64,000 bases of DNA, taken from positions 62,001 to 126,000 of the forward strand of contig NZ_JAPRAQ010000024.1 of the NCBI RefSeq assembly GCF_029989365.1, in the 5' to 3' direction. The notes below the pieces were generated by a model, which saw only the letters and a program-made list of their open reading frames with translations, had not been told where the DNA came from and made no database searches. The translations under genes were made by a program, and so were the position numbers. Positions 45,639 through 54,740 of the stretch are shown here, one piece after another; position 1 is the stretch's first letter; every line of letters begins with the position of its first letter. This DNA is from Bradyrhizobium sp. Arg816 (GTDB lineage Bacteria > Pseudomonadota > Alphaproteobacteria > Rhizobiales > Xanthobacteraceae).

Positions 45639-46798
45639 TGATGGCGAAACTAAACGTCAGACGTCTCGTCCTCGCCGCCGCGCTGACCGCAACCGCTGCG
45701 TTTGCGTTCTTCGCGTTCAATGCGCGAGCGGCGGCAGCGCAGGCGACTTGCGAGTCCGCGTGCGGTGAGCCGACGCCCTCTCCGTCCCCGACCTATTCAC
45801 CGTCGCCGTCGCCGACACCCACACCGACCCCCTCGCCTTCGCCAAGCCCCTATCCGTCGTCCTCGCCGAGCCCCTATCCACCGCCTCCACCGTCGGGCCC
45901 GACCGGCGCGGACTCCAGCGGCAATTCGATCGGCGGCCTCGCCAACCAGCGCTTCAACCAGATGATCACCAACCGGGTGCTCGGCACGGTGCTGCTCGGC
46001 GTCAACGAGCAGGTCAATTGCAGCGACTGCATCAGCGCATTCGGCTCGGCCGGCTCGTTCTCGGCCGGCATTCACGGCCGCAAGGAGCTGACCAACAACC
46101 TGTCGCTGCTCGCCGGCATCGCCTACACGCAATACAGCGAGGGCGGCTACAACATCACCAGCGCGCCGATCGGCGCCTTCGCTCTGCGTTATGACTTCAC
46201 CGACTGGGGCTCGTCGCGTCCGTTCTTCGACGTCGGCACCATCCTGACGCCGTGGGAGAAGGCGCGCTACACCCGCAGCTACAACACCAGCCTCGGGCCG
46301 GTGAGCGTCACGGGCTCGACCAACGCGTCGAACTACGCCGTCTTTGGCCGTGCCGGCTGGATGAGCCGCGTGTCCCCGCGCGACGAATTCGCGGCCTCGA
46401 TCGAAGTCTGGCAGCTCTGGCAGCGCGTCTCCGGCTATTCGGACAGCGCCGTGGCGTTCAATCCGTTCGACGCCACCATTGCGACCGGCACCGACCGTAC
46501 CAGCCTGGTCAAGATCGGCGGCCAGTGGACGCACCTCTTCGGCAGCAACATCGAGACCAACATCAATGGCGGCTGGGTGCAGTCCTTCGCCAGCCATAGC
46601 GGCATCGTCGCCACCGTGACCGGCGACGGCGTGGTGGTGCCGACCATGGGCGACCAGGGCTGGTTCGAATATGGCGGCCGCCTCGGCTTCCGCGTGCAGA
46701 AGGGCTGGATCGTCGACCTGTTCGCCAACGGCACGCTGGGCCCGCAGCCGGTGGGGAACACCATCCATGGCGGCGTGGGGCTAAGGATTAATTACTAA
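45638..46798 (+). CDS. Autotransporter-like outer-membrane beta-barrel with Pro/Ser/Thr-rich stalk
   Basis: 386 residues. Signal peptide to about residue 35; then Cys-x3-Cys (CESAC); then a Pro/Ser/Thr/Tyr-only stretch at about 45-88 (repeats of PSPSPTPTPT style); then a beta-barrel from about 105 to the end. The last residue Tyr in GLRINY fits the BAM recognition C-terminus. There is no classical passenger domain, so it resembles a barrel carrying an exposed or periplasmic proline stalk. Coupled by overlap to the FecR gene. The start at 45638 begins MMAKLN; the next ATG at 45641 is equally possible. Confidence 0.85.
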   Translation: MMAKLNVRRLVLAAALTATAAFAFFAFNARAAAAQATCESACGEPTPSPSPTYSPSPSPTPTPTPSPSPSPYPSSSPSPYPPPPPSGPTGADSSGNSIGGLANQRFNQMITNRVLGTVLLGVNEQVNCSDCISAFGSAGSFSAGIHGRKELTNNLSLLAGIAYTQYSEGGYNITSAPIGAFALRYDFTDWGSSRPFFDVGTILTPWEKARYTRSYNTSLGPVSVTGSTNASNYAVFGRAGWMSRVSPRDEFAASIEVWQLWQRVSGYSDSAVAFNPFDATIATGTDRTSLVKIGGQWTHLFGSNIETNINGGWVQSFASHSGIVATVTGDGVVVPTMGDQGWFEYGGRLGFRVQKGWIVDLFANGTLGPQPVGNTIHGGVGLRINY

Positions 46799-46822
46799 GA
46801 CGCCTCGACGAGACACAGTCTC

Positions 46823-46911
46823 GTAGGGTGGGCAAAGCGACAGCGTGCCCACCTATTCTCTCGGTATCGCAAGATGGTGGGCACGGCGCTACGCGCCTTT
46901 GCCCACCCTAC
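46823..46911. repeat. Palindromic repeat, GTAGGGTGGGCAAAG type (second copy)
   Basis: GTAGGGTGGGCAAAGCG mirrored by GCCTTTGCCCACCCTAC, with GTGCCCACC/GGTGGGCAC inner arms. Located between convergent autotransporter and VOC genes. Confidence 0.9.
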
Positions 46912-46927
46912 GGCACCTGTGTTGACG

Positions 46928-47416
46928 TCACGCCGCCGACTTGCCCTCGAACGCGCGACGCAAGACATCCACATCGAGCTTGACCATCTTCATCATGGCC
47001 TGCATCGCGCGCGCAGCCGCAGCCTTGTCTGGGCTCGACAGGAATTCGAACATCACCTTCGGCACCACCTGCCAGGATACGCCCCAGCGATCACTGATCC
47101 AGCCGCACTGCTGCTCCTTGCCGCCATGAGCAAGGAACGCGCTCCAGACGCTGTCGACCTGGGCCTGATCGTCGCAATGGATCATCAGCGAGAGCGCGTG
47201 GGTGTACTCCATCTTCATGCCGCCGTTGAGCGCGACCAGCGGCTGCCCGGCCACCGTGAACTCGACGACGAGCACGGAGCCCTCCTTGCCGGACGGGCCG
47301 TCCGAAACGTTGCGCTGGACGTGGGAGATCTCCGAGTTCGGAACGAGCGAGACGTAGAACTTCGCGGCTTCCTCGGCATCGCCGTTGAACCACATGCAGG
47401 GCACGAGCTTGGACAT
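46928..47416 (-). CDS. VOC-family protein (PhnB/3-demethylubiquinone methyltransferase-like)
   Basis: 162 residues. Opening SKLVPCMWFNGDAEEAAKFY and the later GWISDRWGVSWQVVPKVM are characteristic of the PhnB-like glyoxalase-fold family (PF06983); MIHCDDQAQVDSVWSAF is the second half-fold. The activity of these proteins is mostly unknown despite the old methyltransferase label. The next VOC gene lies 43 bp upstream in the same direction, so the two are likely one operon. ATG at 47416 has AAGAGGAGCATTC before it. Confidence 0.88.
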   Translation of the reverse strand: MSKLVPCMWFNGDAEEAAKFYVSLVPNSEISHVQRNVSDGPSGKEGSVLVVEFTVAGQPLVALNGGMKMEYTHALSLMIHCDDQAQVDSVWSAFLAHGGKEQQCGWISDRWGVSWQVVPKVMFEFLSSPDKAAAARAMQAMMKMVKLDVDVLRRAFEGKSAA

Positions 47417-47459
47417 CGTGAATGCTCCTCTTCAGATTGTCGATGTTCGGGGGCTTCGA

Positions 47460-47888
47460 TCAGGCGTTCGCCATGTCGGACTGCGCGGCAAAGGCTGCCA
47501 TGTCCATCCAGTTCACACCCCACATGTGACCATCCGGATCCTCGAAGCTGCGGCCGTACATGAAGCTGTACTCATCCTTCGGGCTGGGATCGGCCACCCC
47601 GCCCGCCATTTCGGCCTTGCCGACGATATCGTCGACCTCGTCGCGGCTGTCCGCGGACAGGCAGAACAGCGCCTGGTTCGAGATCTTTGCATCCGCGATC
47701 GGCTTCGGCGTGAACTGCCGGAACTTGTCGTGGGTCGTCAGCATGGCGAAGATGGTCTCGGAGAAGACCATGCAGCTCGCCGTGTCGTCGCTGAATTGCG
47801 GGTTCCTGACGGCACCGATCGCCTCGTAGAAGGCAGTCGCGCGCTTGAGGTCGGTCACCGGCAGATTGAGGAAGATCATCCTGGGCAT
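47460..47888 (-). CDS. VOC-family protein (glyoxalase/bleomycin-resistance fold)
   Basis: 142 residues. PRMIFLNLPVTDLKRATAFYEAIG is the N-terminal beta-alpha-beta of a VOC domain and FEDPDGHMWGVNWMD the C-terminal part containing a possible metal-binding Asp/His/Glu set. The substrate is unknown. Start at 47888 with AAGGAGCTTTCG directly upstream; the in-frame ATG at 47918 has none. Followed by the PhnB-like gene. Confidence 0.88.
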   Translation of the reverse strand: MPRMIFLNLPVTDLKRATAFYEAIGAVRNPQFSDDTASCMVFSETIFAMLTTHDKFRQFTPKPIADAKISNQALFCLSADSRDEVDDIVGKAEMAGGVADPSPKDEYSFMYGRSFEDPDGHMWGVNWMDMAAFAAQSDMANA

Positions 47889-48021
47889 CGAAAGCTCCTT
47901 GGGGCGGGTTCTGCCCAAGGACGGATGGCCCGGCGGCCATCCGACACGGCTTCCGGATATTTTTCAGACCCTGATCTGCGAGGTTCTGTCGCACCGAACC
48001 CCGTGGTGGCCCCGGGCAGCT

Positions 48022-48534
48022 TTACTTCTTCTCGTTGGGATCCCGGTGCACGGGGTCGATCCACAGCACGGTCTCGGGCTTCTCGACCGGCTCGATGTCG
48101 AGATTGATCGCGACCGCCTCGCCGTCGCTGCGCACCAGCACGCATTCCAGCACCTCGTCCGGGCTGGCATTGATCTCCTGATGCGGCACGTAGGGCGGGA
48201 CGAAAATGAAATCGCCGGGGCCGGCCTCCGCGGTGAATTGCAGGCTCTCGCCCCAGCGCATTCGCGCCTTGCCCTTCACCACGTAGATGATGCTTTCGAG
48301 ATGGCCGTGGTGATGCGCACCGGTCTTGGCGTCCGGCTTGATGCTGACCGTGCCCGCCCACAATTTCTGCGCGCCGACGCGCGCGAAATTGATCGCGGCC
48401 GCGCGGTCCATGCCAGCCGTCGACGGCACGTTGGTATCGAGCTGATTGCCGGGAATGACGCGCACGCCGTCATGTTTCCAGCGATCCTCATGATCGTGGT
48501 CATGGTGGGAATGCGTGTGGTCATGGCCGGTCAT
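48022..48534 (-). CDS. Cupin-domain protein with His-rich N-terminus
   Basis: 170 residues. The first 20 include a His/Asp-rich stretch (GHDHTHSHHDHDHEDRW), a metal-binding-looking tail. The cupin core has the first motif GAHHHGHLESIIYVVKG (His/His/Glu ligands) and the second motif in GPGDFIFVPPYVPHQEIN. Probably a metal-dependent small-molecule enzyme or sensor; which one is unknown. The in-frame ATG at 48591 is upstream, but the start at 48534 (MTGHDHTHS) is more typical. Confidence 0.85.
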   Translation of the reverse strand: MTGHDHTHSHHDHDHEDRWKHDGVRVIPGNQLDTNVPSTAGMDRAAAINFARVGAQKLWAGTVSIKPDAKTGAHHHGHLESIIYVVKGKARMRWGESLQFTAEAGPGDFIFVPPYVPHQEINASPDEVLECVLVRSDGEAVAINLDIEPVEKPETVLWIDPVHRDPNEKK

Positions 48535-48662
48535 GGGACTTGCTTTCTGTTGGTTCCGTGCGCGGCAAGCTAACCAAAGCGGGCCAATCAAGCCATACCC
48601 AAAATCGGAACTCTCGTAGTCGGCAGGCGTTGTTTTCGCGAGCCAACTGGAAGGAGAGTTTC

Positions 48663-48881
48663 ATGGGAAGCACGAGCGACAAGATCAAGGGCAACGCCAA
48701 CGAGGCCATCGGCAAGGCCAAGCAGGGCATCGGTGAAGCCACCGGTTCCGATCGCCTGAAGGGCGAAGGTGCGGTCCAGGAAGTGAAGGGCAAGGGCCAG
48801 CAGGCCATGGGCGACGCCAAGGACGCTGCGAAGGAAGCAGTCGATCGCGCCGCCGCTGCGGCAAAGCGCGCGGCGGAGTGA
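48663..48881 (+). CDS. CsbD family stress protein
   Basis: 72 residues, almost entirely charged, Ala- and Gly-rich, with the CsbD pattern STSDKIKGNANEAIGKAKQG...GSDRLKGEGAVQEVKGKGQQ. CsbD-like proteins are small, disordered and induced by general stress in Bacillus and many proteobacteria; function unknown. AAGGAGAGTTTC precedes the ATG at 48663. A terminator follows 21 bp after the stop. Confidence 0.92.
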   Translation: MGSTSDKIKGNANEAIGKAKQGIGEATGSDRLKGEGAVQEVKGKGQQAMGDAKDAAKEAVDRAAAAAKRAAE

Positions 48882-48902
48882 CGCACGTCAATCTGAAAGC
48901 GA

Positions 48903-48930
48903 AAAGACCGGCCGCAAGGCCGGTCTTTTT
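48903..48930 (+). terminator. Rho-independent terminator after the CsbD gene
   Basis: AAAGACCGGCC (48903-48913), loop GCAA, GGCCGGTCTTT (48918-48928), then a run of T. An 11-bp perfect stem. Confidence 0.9.
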
Positions 48931-48948
48931 GTTTTGTCCATTCGCACC

Positions 48949-48987
48949 GTCATTCCGGGATGGTGCGTAAGCACCAGACCCGGAATC
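48949..48987. repeat. Half-size GTCATTCCGGG-type repeat
   Basis: GTCATTCCGGGATGGTGCGTAA is followed by GCACCAGACCCGGAAT; TGGTGC/GCACCA hairpin. Related in sequence to the element at 30241, near the stop of the FKBP gene (which lies on the minus strand). Confidence 0.6.
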
Positions 48988-48995
48988 ACCTTCGC

Positions 48996-49460
48996 TCACT
49001 TCACCGCGAGCAATTCCACGTCGAACATCAAAGTCGCGTTCGGCGGGATCACGCCACCGGCGCCGCGGGCGCCGTAGCCCAGCTGCGGCGGGATGATCAG
49101 CGTGCGCTTGCCGCCGACCTTCATCGTGCCAACGCCCTCGTCCCAGCCGGCGATGACGCGGCCCTTGCCGATCGGAAACTCGAACGGCTCGTTACGGTCG
49201 ACCGACGAGTCGAATTTCTTGCCCTTCTGGCCGTTCTCGTAGAGCCAGCCGGTGTAGTGCATCACGCAGATCTGGCCGGGTTTCGGCGAGGCGCCGGTGC
49301 CGACAACGCTATCAATGGTCTGCAAGCCTGAAGCTGTGGTCATGGTCTTTCCTGCGGTCTGGGCCGAGGCCGTGGTGGAAACGAATGTCGACACGCTGCC
49401 GATCACGGTGATCGCAAGTGCCGACATGATGGCGAGGAGTGCGCGCTGGAAACGCTGCAT
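48996..49460 (-). CDS. FKBP-type peptidyl-prolyl cis-trans isomerase
   Basis: 154 residues with an N-terminal signal or anchor (about 1-32) followed by one FKBP domain: MHYTGWLYENGQKGKKFDSS, PFEFPIGKGRVIAGWDEGV, RTLIIPPQLGYGARGAGGVIPP. It isomerises X-Pro bonds, here probably of exported proteins in the periplasm. The signature residues Tyr, Asp, Phe, Val and Ile are in place. Start at 49460. The gene stands alone. Confidence 0.93.
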   Translation of the reverse strand: MQRFQRALLAIMSALAITVIGSVSTFVSTTASAQTAGKTMTTASGLQTIDSVVGTGASPKPGQICVMHYTGWLYENGQKGKKFDSSVDRNEPFEFPIGKGRVIAGWDEGVGTMKVGGKRTLIIPPQLGYGARGAGGVIPPNATLMFDVELLAVK

Positions 49461-49531
49461 AAGAGACCTTCCGTTTGAGGCGGAAGGTGTCTAGCGCAAC
49501 GAAGCAATCGTTTCCAGCCCTCAGACCCCGC

Positions 49532-51118
49532 TCAATAGCCCAGCGCGCAGCCGTCCTTGCGCGGATCGGAACCGCCGGTGAGCGTGCCCTTGTCCCAGTC
49601 GATCCAGATCGCCTGCGCGCCGCCGAGCGGGCCGACCACGCTGGTGGTCTTGTGGCCGAGCTTCTTCAGGCCTTCGACGATATCGGCAGGCACGCTGTCC
49701 TCGAGCTGGTACTGGCCCTCGTAGTGCAGACCGCGCGGCATGTCGATCGCCTCCTGCACGTCGCAGCCATAGTCGAGGATGTTGGTCACGACGTGGGTCT
49801 GGCCGACTGGCTGATATTGTCCGCCCATCACCGCGAACGGCATCACGGAGCGGCCGCCCTTGCTGAGGAGGCTCGGCATGATCGTGTGCAGCGGACGCTT
49901 GCCGCCGGCGATGCAATTGGGATGGCCGGGCTGGATGCGGAAGCCGCCGGCGCGGTTCTGCAACAGCACGCCGGTCTTGTTCGAGACGATCGCCGAGCCG
50001 AAGGAATGCGCGATCGAATTGATGAACGAGCAGACGTTGCGGTCCTTGTCCACGACCGTGATGTAGATGGTCGAGGGATTCATCGGCGGCGCGACGTTCG
50101 GCAGGTCGAGCATGCCGTCCATGCGGATCTTGCTGATGTATTCGTCGGCAAAGCCCTTCGCGAGCATTTCGGCGATGTCGATCTTCATATGCTCGGGATC
50201 GGCGACATGCATCTCGCGATTCATGTAGGCGATGCGCGCGGCCTCGGCTTCGAGATGGAAGCGCTCGATGCTGAGCGGCGCGTACTTGGTCAGGTCGAAT
50301 CGCGACAGGATGTTGAGCATCAAGAGCGCGGTGACGCCCGGGCCGTTCGGCGGGCACTGCCAGACGTCATAGCCCTTGTAATTGGTGCCGATCGGCGTCG
50401 TCGTCTCGGTGGTGTGGGCGGCGAAATCGTCGAGTGTGTGCAGGCCGCCGATCCCCCTGAGGGTCTCGACCATGTCCTCCGCGATCGCGCCCTTGTAGAA
50501 GGCATCGCGGCCGTCCTTGGCGATCGCGCGCAGCGTCTTGCCGAGCTCGGCCTGGCGGATGACGTCGCCGGCGACGGGCGGCTTGCCGCCCGGCAACAGG
50601 TAACGCACGGTGTTGGTGCCACCCTTCAGCTTCTCGAACTGGTTCTTCCAGTCGAAGGCGATGCGGGGGGCGACGACGTAGCCCTCTTCCGCGGCCTTGA
50701 TCGCGGGCTGGAGCAGGCGGTCGAAGCCGAACTTGCCGTGATCGCGCAGCACGGTCGCGAAGGCGTCGATCACGCCGGGGATCGAGACCGCATGCGCCGA
50801 GGTCAGCGGCACGGAGTTGATCTTGCGCTCGAGATACCAGTCGGCGTTCGCCGCCTTCGGCGCCCGGCCGGAGCCGTTATAGGCGATGATCTTGCCCTCG
50901 CCGCGCGGCTGGATCAGCGCAAAGCAGTCGCCGCCGATGCCGGTCGATTGCGGCTCGATCACGCCGAGCAGCGCCGAACCCGCCACCGCCGCGTCCACCG
51001 CCGTGCCACCCTCGCGCAGCACCTCGATCGCGGCCAGGGAGGCCTGCGGATGCGAGGTCGCGACCATCGCGTTGGTGGCGTGGACGGTGGACCTGCCGGG
51101 GAAATGGAAGTTTCTCAT
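49532..51118 (-). CDS. Gamma-glutamyltransferase family protein
   Basis: 528 residues of the Ntn-hydrolase gamma-glutamyltranspeptidase family. The precursor cuts itself before the catalytic Thr, here the Thr of NPSTIYITVVDKDRNVCSF. Other family parts are STGIGGDCFALI near residue 60 and the GGSDPRKDGCALGY end. No signal peptide is evident, so it is probably cytoplasmic and may not be a glutathione transpeptidase in the strict sense; related enzymes act on other gamma-glutamyl or cephalosporin-type compounds. Start at 51118 (MRNFHFPGRS). Confidence 0.88.
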   Translation of the reverse strand: MRNFHFPGRSTVHATNAMVATSHPQASLAAIEVLREGGTAVDAAVAGSALLGVIEPQSTGIGGDCFALIQPRGEGKIIAYNGSGRAPKAANADWYLERKINSVPLTSAHAVSIPGVIDAFATVLRDHGKFGFDRLLQPAIKAAEEGYVVAPRIAFDWKNQFEKLKGGTNTVRYLLPGGKPPVAGDVIRQAELGKTLRAIAKDGRDAFYKGAIAEDMVETLRGIGGLHTLDDFAAHTTETTTPIGTNYKGYDVWQCPPNGPGVTALLMLNILSRFDLTKYAPLSIERFHLEAEAARIAYMNREMHVADPEHMKIDIAEMLAKGFADEYISKIRMDGMLDLPNVAPPMNPSTIYITVVDKDRNVCSFINSIAHSFGSAIVSNKTGVLLQNRAGGFRIQPGHPNCIAGGKRPLHTIMPSLLSKGGRSVMPFAVMGGQYQPVGQTHVVTNILDYGCDVQEAIDMPRGLHYEGQYQLEDSVPADIVEGLKKLGHKTTSVVGPLGGAQAIWIDWDKGTLTGGSDPRKDGCALGY

Positions 51119-51338
51119 CGAAGTTTTGCTTTCTCAGGGCTCGCTCAAGGCGCTCTTGGGCCGTCGACGCGGAGGTCGCGCCGTCTCGGAAAAACCGGGC
51201 CTACATGACACATTCCGGCCCGCCGGGGCAATGCTGGCATACCAGCGAAATGGCTGCCATCCGCTGGGCGTATAGACCTTTGGCTGTCCGGGGCCATGCG
51301 GGTTTTCTGGGCGGCGGCCGCCTGCTAAACGAGCCGCC

Positions 51339-52106
51339 ATGATCCACAAGGTCGCCGCCTTTTACCAATTCGCCGCCCTGCCCGATTACCGCGCGTTGCG
51401 CGAGCCGTTGCGCGCGTTCTGCGCGGGCCTCGCGCTCAAGGGCAGCGTGCTGCTCGCCCAGGAAGGTATCAACGGCACGATTGCGGGTGCGCCCGAGGCG
51501 ATCGACGCCTTCGTCCACGAGCTCGCGCACGGCGCCTTGTTCGGCGGCCGGCTGAACAATCTCGAGCTGAAATTCTCGACCGCCGAGGCGATGCCGTTCG
51601 GCCGGCTCAAGGTGCGGCTGAAGAAGGAGATCGTCACGCTCGGCGACGAGGCCGCCGATCCGACGCGGCAGGTCGGCACCTACGTCGAGGCCTCCGAATG
51701 GAACGCGCTGATCGCAGCACCCGACACGCTGGTGCTCGACACGCGCAACGCCTTCGAGGTCGCGATGGGCACGTTCGAGGGTGCGGTCGACCCTGAAATC
51801 AAGAGCTTTGGCCAGTTCAAGGATTTTGCCGCCGAGCAGCTCGATCCGGCAAAGCACCGCAGGATCGCGATGTTCTGCACCGGCGGCATCCGCTGCGAGA
51901 AGGCGAGCGCGCATCTGCTCGCGCGCGGCTTTGCCGAGGTCTATCACCTCAAGGGCGGTATTCTCAAATATCTGGAAGAGGTGCCGGAGGCGCAGAGCCG
52001 CTGGCGCGGTGAATGTTTTGTATTCGACGAGCGCGTCGCACTCGGTCATGGCTTGCGCGAACGGGGCCACCGCGAACAAGCATTGGGGCACGGCCGTGAC
52101 GAGTGA
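51339..52106 (+). CDS. trhO: tRNA uridine-hydroxylating rhodanese-like protein
   Basis: 255 residues of the YceA/TrhO family, which hydroxylates uridine 34 of some tRNAs. N-terminal acylphosphatase-like domain (ALKGSVLLAQEGINGTIAG) followed by a rhodanese domain about 120-220 with the active Cys in FCTGGIRCEKASAHLL. DTRNAFEVAMGTFEGA is the substrate loop. The tail after FDERVALGHG is short. Start at 51339 (MIHKVAAFYQF). The slyX start overlaps its last codons. Confidence 0.92.
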   Translation: MIHKVAAFYQFAALPDYRALREPLRAFCAGLALKGSVLLAQEGINGTIAGAPEAIDAFVHELAHGALFGGRLNNLELKFSTAEAMPFGRLKVRLKKEIVTLGDEAADPTRQVGTYVEASEWNALIAAPDTLVLDTRNAFEVAMGTFEGAVDPEIKSFGQFKDFAAEQLDPAKHRRIAMFCTGGIRCEKASAHLLARGFAEVYHLKGGILKYLEEVPEAQSRWRGECFVFDERVALGHGLRERGHREQALGHGRDE

Positions 52107-52314
52107 CATCAAGACGCTGGGCGAGCGGATCGACACGCTGGAGACACGCATCGCCTATCAGGACGATACGATCGAGACGCTCAACCAGACGATCACCGCG
52201 CAGTGGAAGCAGATCGACGCGCTGACGCGGAAGATCGCAGAGCTCGGCGAGCGACTTCAGGAAGCCGAGACGAATGCGCCGGGCCCCGCCAACGAGCCGC
52301 CGCCGCATTATTGA
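52096..52314 (+). CDS. slyX: SlyX family protein
   Basis: 72 residues of heptad-patterned coiled coil (IKTLGERIDTLETRIAYQDD, then IETLNQTITAQWKQIDALTRK) with a Pro-rich end, as in SlyX of enteric bacteria. Function unknown. I set the start at the GTG at 52096 because GGGGCACGGCC precedes it; it overlaps trhO by 11 bases. An ATG at 52048 in the same frame would add residues not typical of SlyX. Confidence 0.82.
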   Translation: MTSDIKTLGERIDTLETRIAYQDDTIETLNQTITAQWKQIDALTRKIAELGERLQEAETNAPGPANEPPPHY

Positions 52315-52324
52315 GGATGATGAG

Positions 52325-54229
52325 CTACAGCCCTGCCGCCTTCGGCAGCAGGCTCGCCACCTCGACCGACATCATCAGGCGGTCGCGCCCACCCTGCTTC
52401 GCCGCGTAGAGCGCCTGATCGGCAGCCTCGATGAGCGAGCCCACACCGGCGGTGCGTTCCAGCGCGGGCCGGCAGGCCGCGCCGCCGAGCGAAGCGGTGA
52501 CGCAGCCCGACGCGTGATTGGTGCTGTGGACGAGGCCCGCCTCGCGGATCGCCCGGCGGATCCGCTCGCCGATCCGCGCGCAGCCGGCGGCATCGGTGTT
52601 CGGCAGCAGCATGGCGAATTCCTCACCGCCATAGCGCGCAGCCAGATCTCCGGCGCGCTGCATCTCGGCCGCGATGACCTTCGCCACCACGCGCAGACAG
52701 GCATCGCCCGCAGGGTGACCGTATTCGTCGTTGTAGGCCTTGAAGTGGTCGACGTCGATCATCAGCAAAGCGAGGCTGGAGCGGTCGCGATAGGCGCGCG
52801 CCCATTCCTCCTTCAACCGTTCGTCGAAGCGGCGGCGGTTGGCGAGCCCGGTGAGGCTGTCCTCGATCGCGAGCGTCTCGAGCCTGGTCTCCAGCTTCTT
52901 CTGCTCGGTGATGTCGCGCGAGATCGCGACCACGCCGTCGACGTTGCCATTTTCCTTGCGCGTCACCCGCATGGTCGATTCGAGCCAGACTTCCGAGTTT
53001 TGCCGGTGCGCGTTGCGATAGGTGACGCGCGCCTCGTCCTTTTCGCCACGCTTCAAGGCATCGACGAGCGCCTGGACCTGCGGGCGATCATCCGCATGGA
53101 TGCCGGCGAGCGCCGGCGTTCCGATCAGCTGATTGGGCCGCCAGCCGACGACGCGGACCGACGAGGGCGAGACATAGCGCAGCCGCTCGTCGAGCCCGAT
53201 GCGGGTCACCATGTCGCTGGAGCCTTCCGCGAGCAGACGGAAATGCGCCTCTTTCTCGACCAGGGCCGCGGCCATGCGCTGGCCCCGCTGCAAATGCCGC
53301 ACCAGCACCGCGCCGATGACCGCGATCAGCACGACCAGCGCGAGCACGTAGAGCATGCGGGAGATCGCCGCGGCGCGCCAGGGCGCCAGCAGCTCGGCCT
53401 TGTCGACCATGGCAAGCAGGACGAGCGGATAACGGCCAGAGCGCTTGAAGAAGCTGACGCGCTCGGCGCCGTCCAGCGGCGACCTGAAATGGTATGCGCC
53501 GCCCGGCTGCTGCAGGCTCGCGTCGCGGAATAGCGGGGTGTCGGCGACGCTGCGGCCGACGAACCTGTCGTTGCTTGGATTGCGCGCGATGATCATGCCG
53601 TCGCCATGCACGAGCGCCACGGAGCTGTTGCGGCCGAGCTCGAACTGCTCGTAGAAATGCGCGAGATAGTTCGCGCTGATGGTCGCAAGCACGACGCCGC
53701 CGAAGCTGCCGTCCTGCTTGTTGAAGCGGCGCGACAGGGTGACGACCCATTCGCCATCGAGCTGGCTCCGCACCGGATGGCCGACATGAGGCTCCCGTTT
53801 CGGGGACAGCTGGTGATGACGGAAGAAAGCGTCGTCGCTGAGCGTCGAGCCGATCGTGCCCGGCGAGGTCAACCAGTTGCCCTGGTCGTCGATGATGGCA
53901 AGGCTGTGAATGCGCGCGATCGCCTTCTTGCGTGCCTCCAGCAAATTCCTGAGCTTGGCGATCGTGGCGGGTTCGGCGCCGTCCATCTCCAGCCGGCTGA
54001 CGACGCCGACGACGCCGGAATCCAGCAGGTCGAGGCTGTCCTCCGCATGCTGCGTCAACGAGCGCGCAACATTCGCCATCTCGGTCTCGGCGCCCTTGAG
54101 CACGGCATCGCGCGCGGCCCACTCGCGCCAGCCGCTGACGCCGAGGATGGTCGCGCAAGTGAGCACGACGAACGCCGCCGCGCGCAACGGCAGGCGGCTC
54201 CATCCGGCTCTTTGTGAGGCGACGGTCAT
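52325..54229 (-). CDS. Membrane-bound sensor diguanylate cyclase (dCache-PAS-GGDEF)
   Basis: 634 residues. Membrane helix about 17-40, a periplasmic Cache-like sensor (about 41-280; WLTSPGTIGSTLSDDAFFRH, FGGVVLATISANYL), a second helix about 283-305, a PAS domain about 325-450 (RLLAEGSSDMVTRIGLDERL), then a GGDEF domain. The active site is GGEEF, and the product-inhibition site RAGD lies five residues before it, so it should make cyclic-di-GMP and be feedback-inhibited. Start at 54229 (MTVASQRAG). The signal it senses is unknown. Confidence 0.92.
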   Translation of the reverse strand: MTVASQRAGWSRLPLRAAAFVVLTCATILGVSGWREWAARDAVLKGAETEMANVARSLTQHAEDSLDLLDSGVVGVVSRLEMDGAEPATIAKLRNLLEARKKAIARIHSLAIIDDQGNWLTSPGTIGSTLSDDAFFRHHQLSPKREPHVGHPVRSQLDGEWVVTLSRRFNKQDGSFGGVVLATISANYLAHFYEQFELGRNSSVALVHGDGMIIARNPSNDRFVGRSVADTPLFRDASLQQPGGAYHFRSPLDGAERVSFFKRSGRYPLVLLAMVDKAELLAPWRAAAISRMLYVLALVVLIAVIGAVLVRHLQRGQRMAAALVEKEAHFRLLAEGSSDMVTRIGLDERLRYVSPSSVRVVGWRPNQLIGTPALAGIHADDRPQVQALVDALKRGEKDEARVTYRNAHRQNSEVWLESTMRVTRKENGNVDGVVAISRDITEQKKLETRLETLAIEDSLTGLANRRRFDERLKEEWARAYRDRSSLALLMIDVDHFKAYNDEYGHPAGDACLRVVAKVIAAEMQRAGDLAARYGGEEFAMLLPNTDAAGCARIGERIRRAIREAGLVHSTNHASGCVTASLGGAACRPALERTAGVGSLIEAADQALYAAKQGGRDRLMMSVEVASLLPKAAGL

Positions 54230-54416
54230 GCGGCAGAAATCTCCGATCGCCGGAACTTCCACCGCTTCTGTTATTGAACCCTGAAACGCTTGCCGACATT
54301 CGCAGCGTTATGCGGGTTTTCCCGTACTCCTACGGACTGGAGCGTCGCTGGATCGCTAAAAATGCGTTAGCGACCCTATCGGAAACCGGCGCCGCTGCGC
54401 TCGCCGAACATCGGCC

Positions 54417-54710
<294 letters not shown>

Positions 54711-54740
54711 TCAGGAACTTCAATCTTGATAGGACCGTCC

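Noticed and set aside
45770..45900. Tandem repeat array or CRISPR-like unit
   Set aside because: The periodic CCGTCGCCG sequence encodes the Pro/Ser/Thr stalk of the autotransporter in frame; no spacers or conserved direct repeats.
49475..51208. Plus-strand open frame opposite the gamma-glutamyltransferase gene
   Set aside because: Shadow frame; composition dominated by Arg, Asp, Val and His, no domain.
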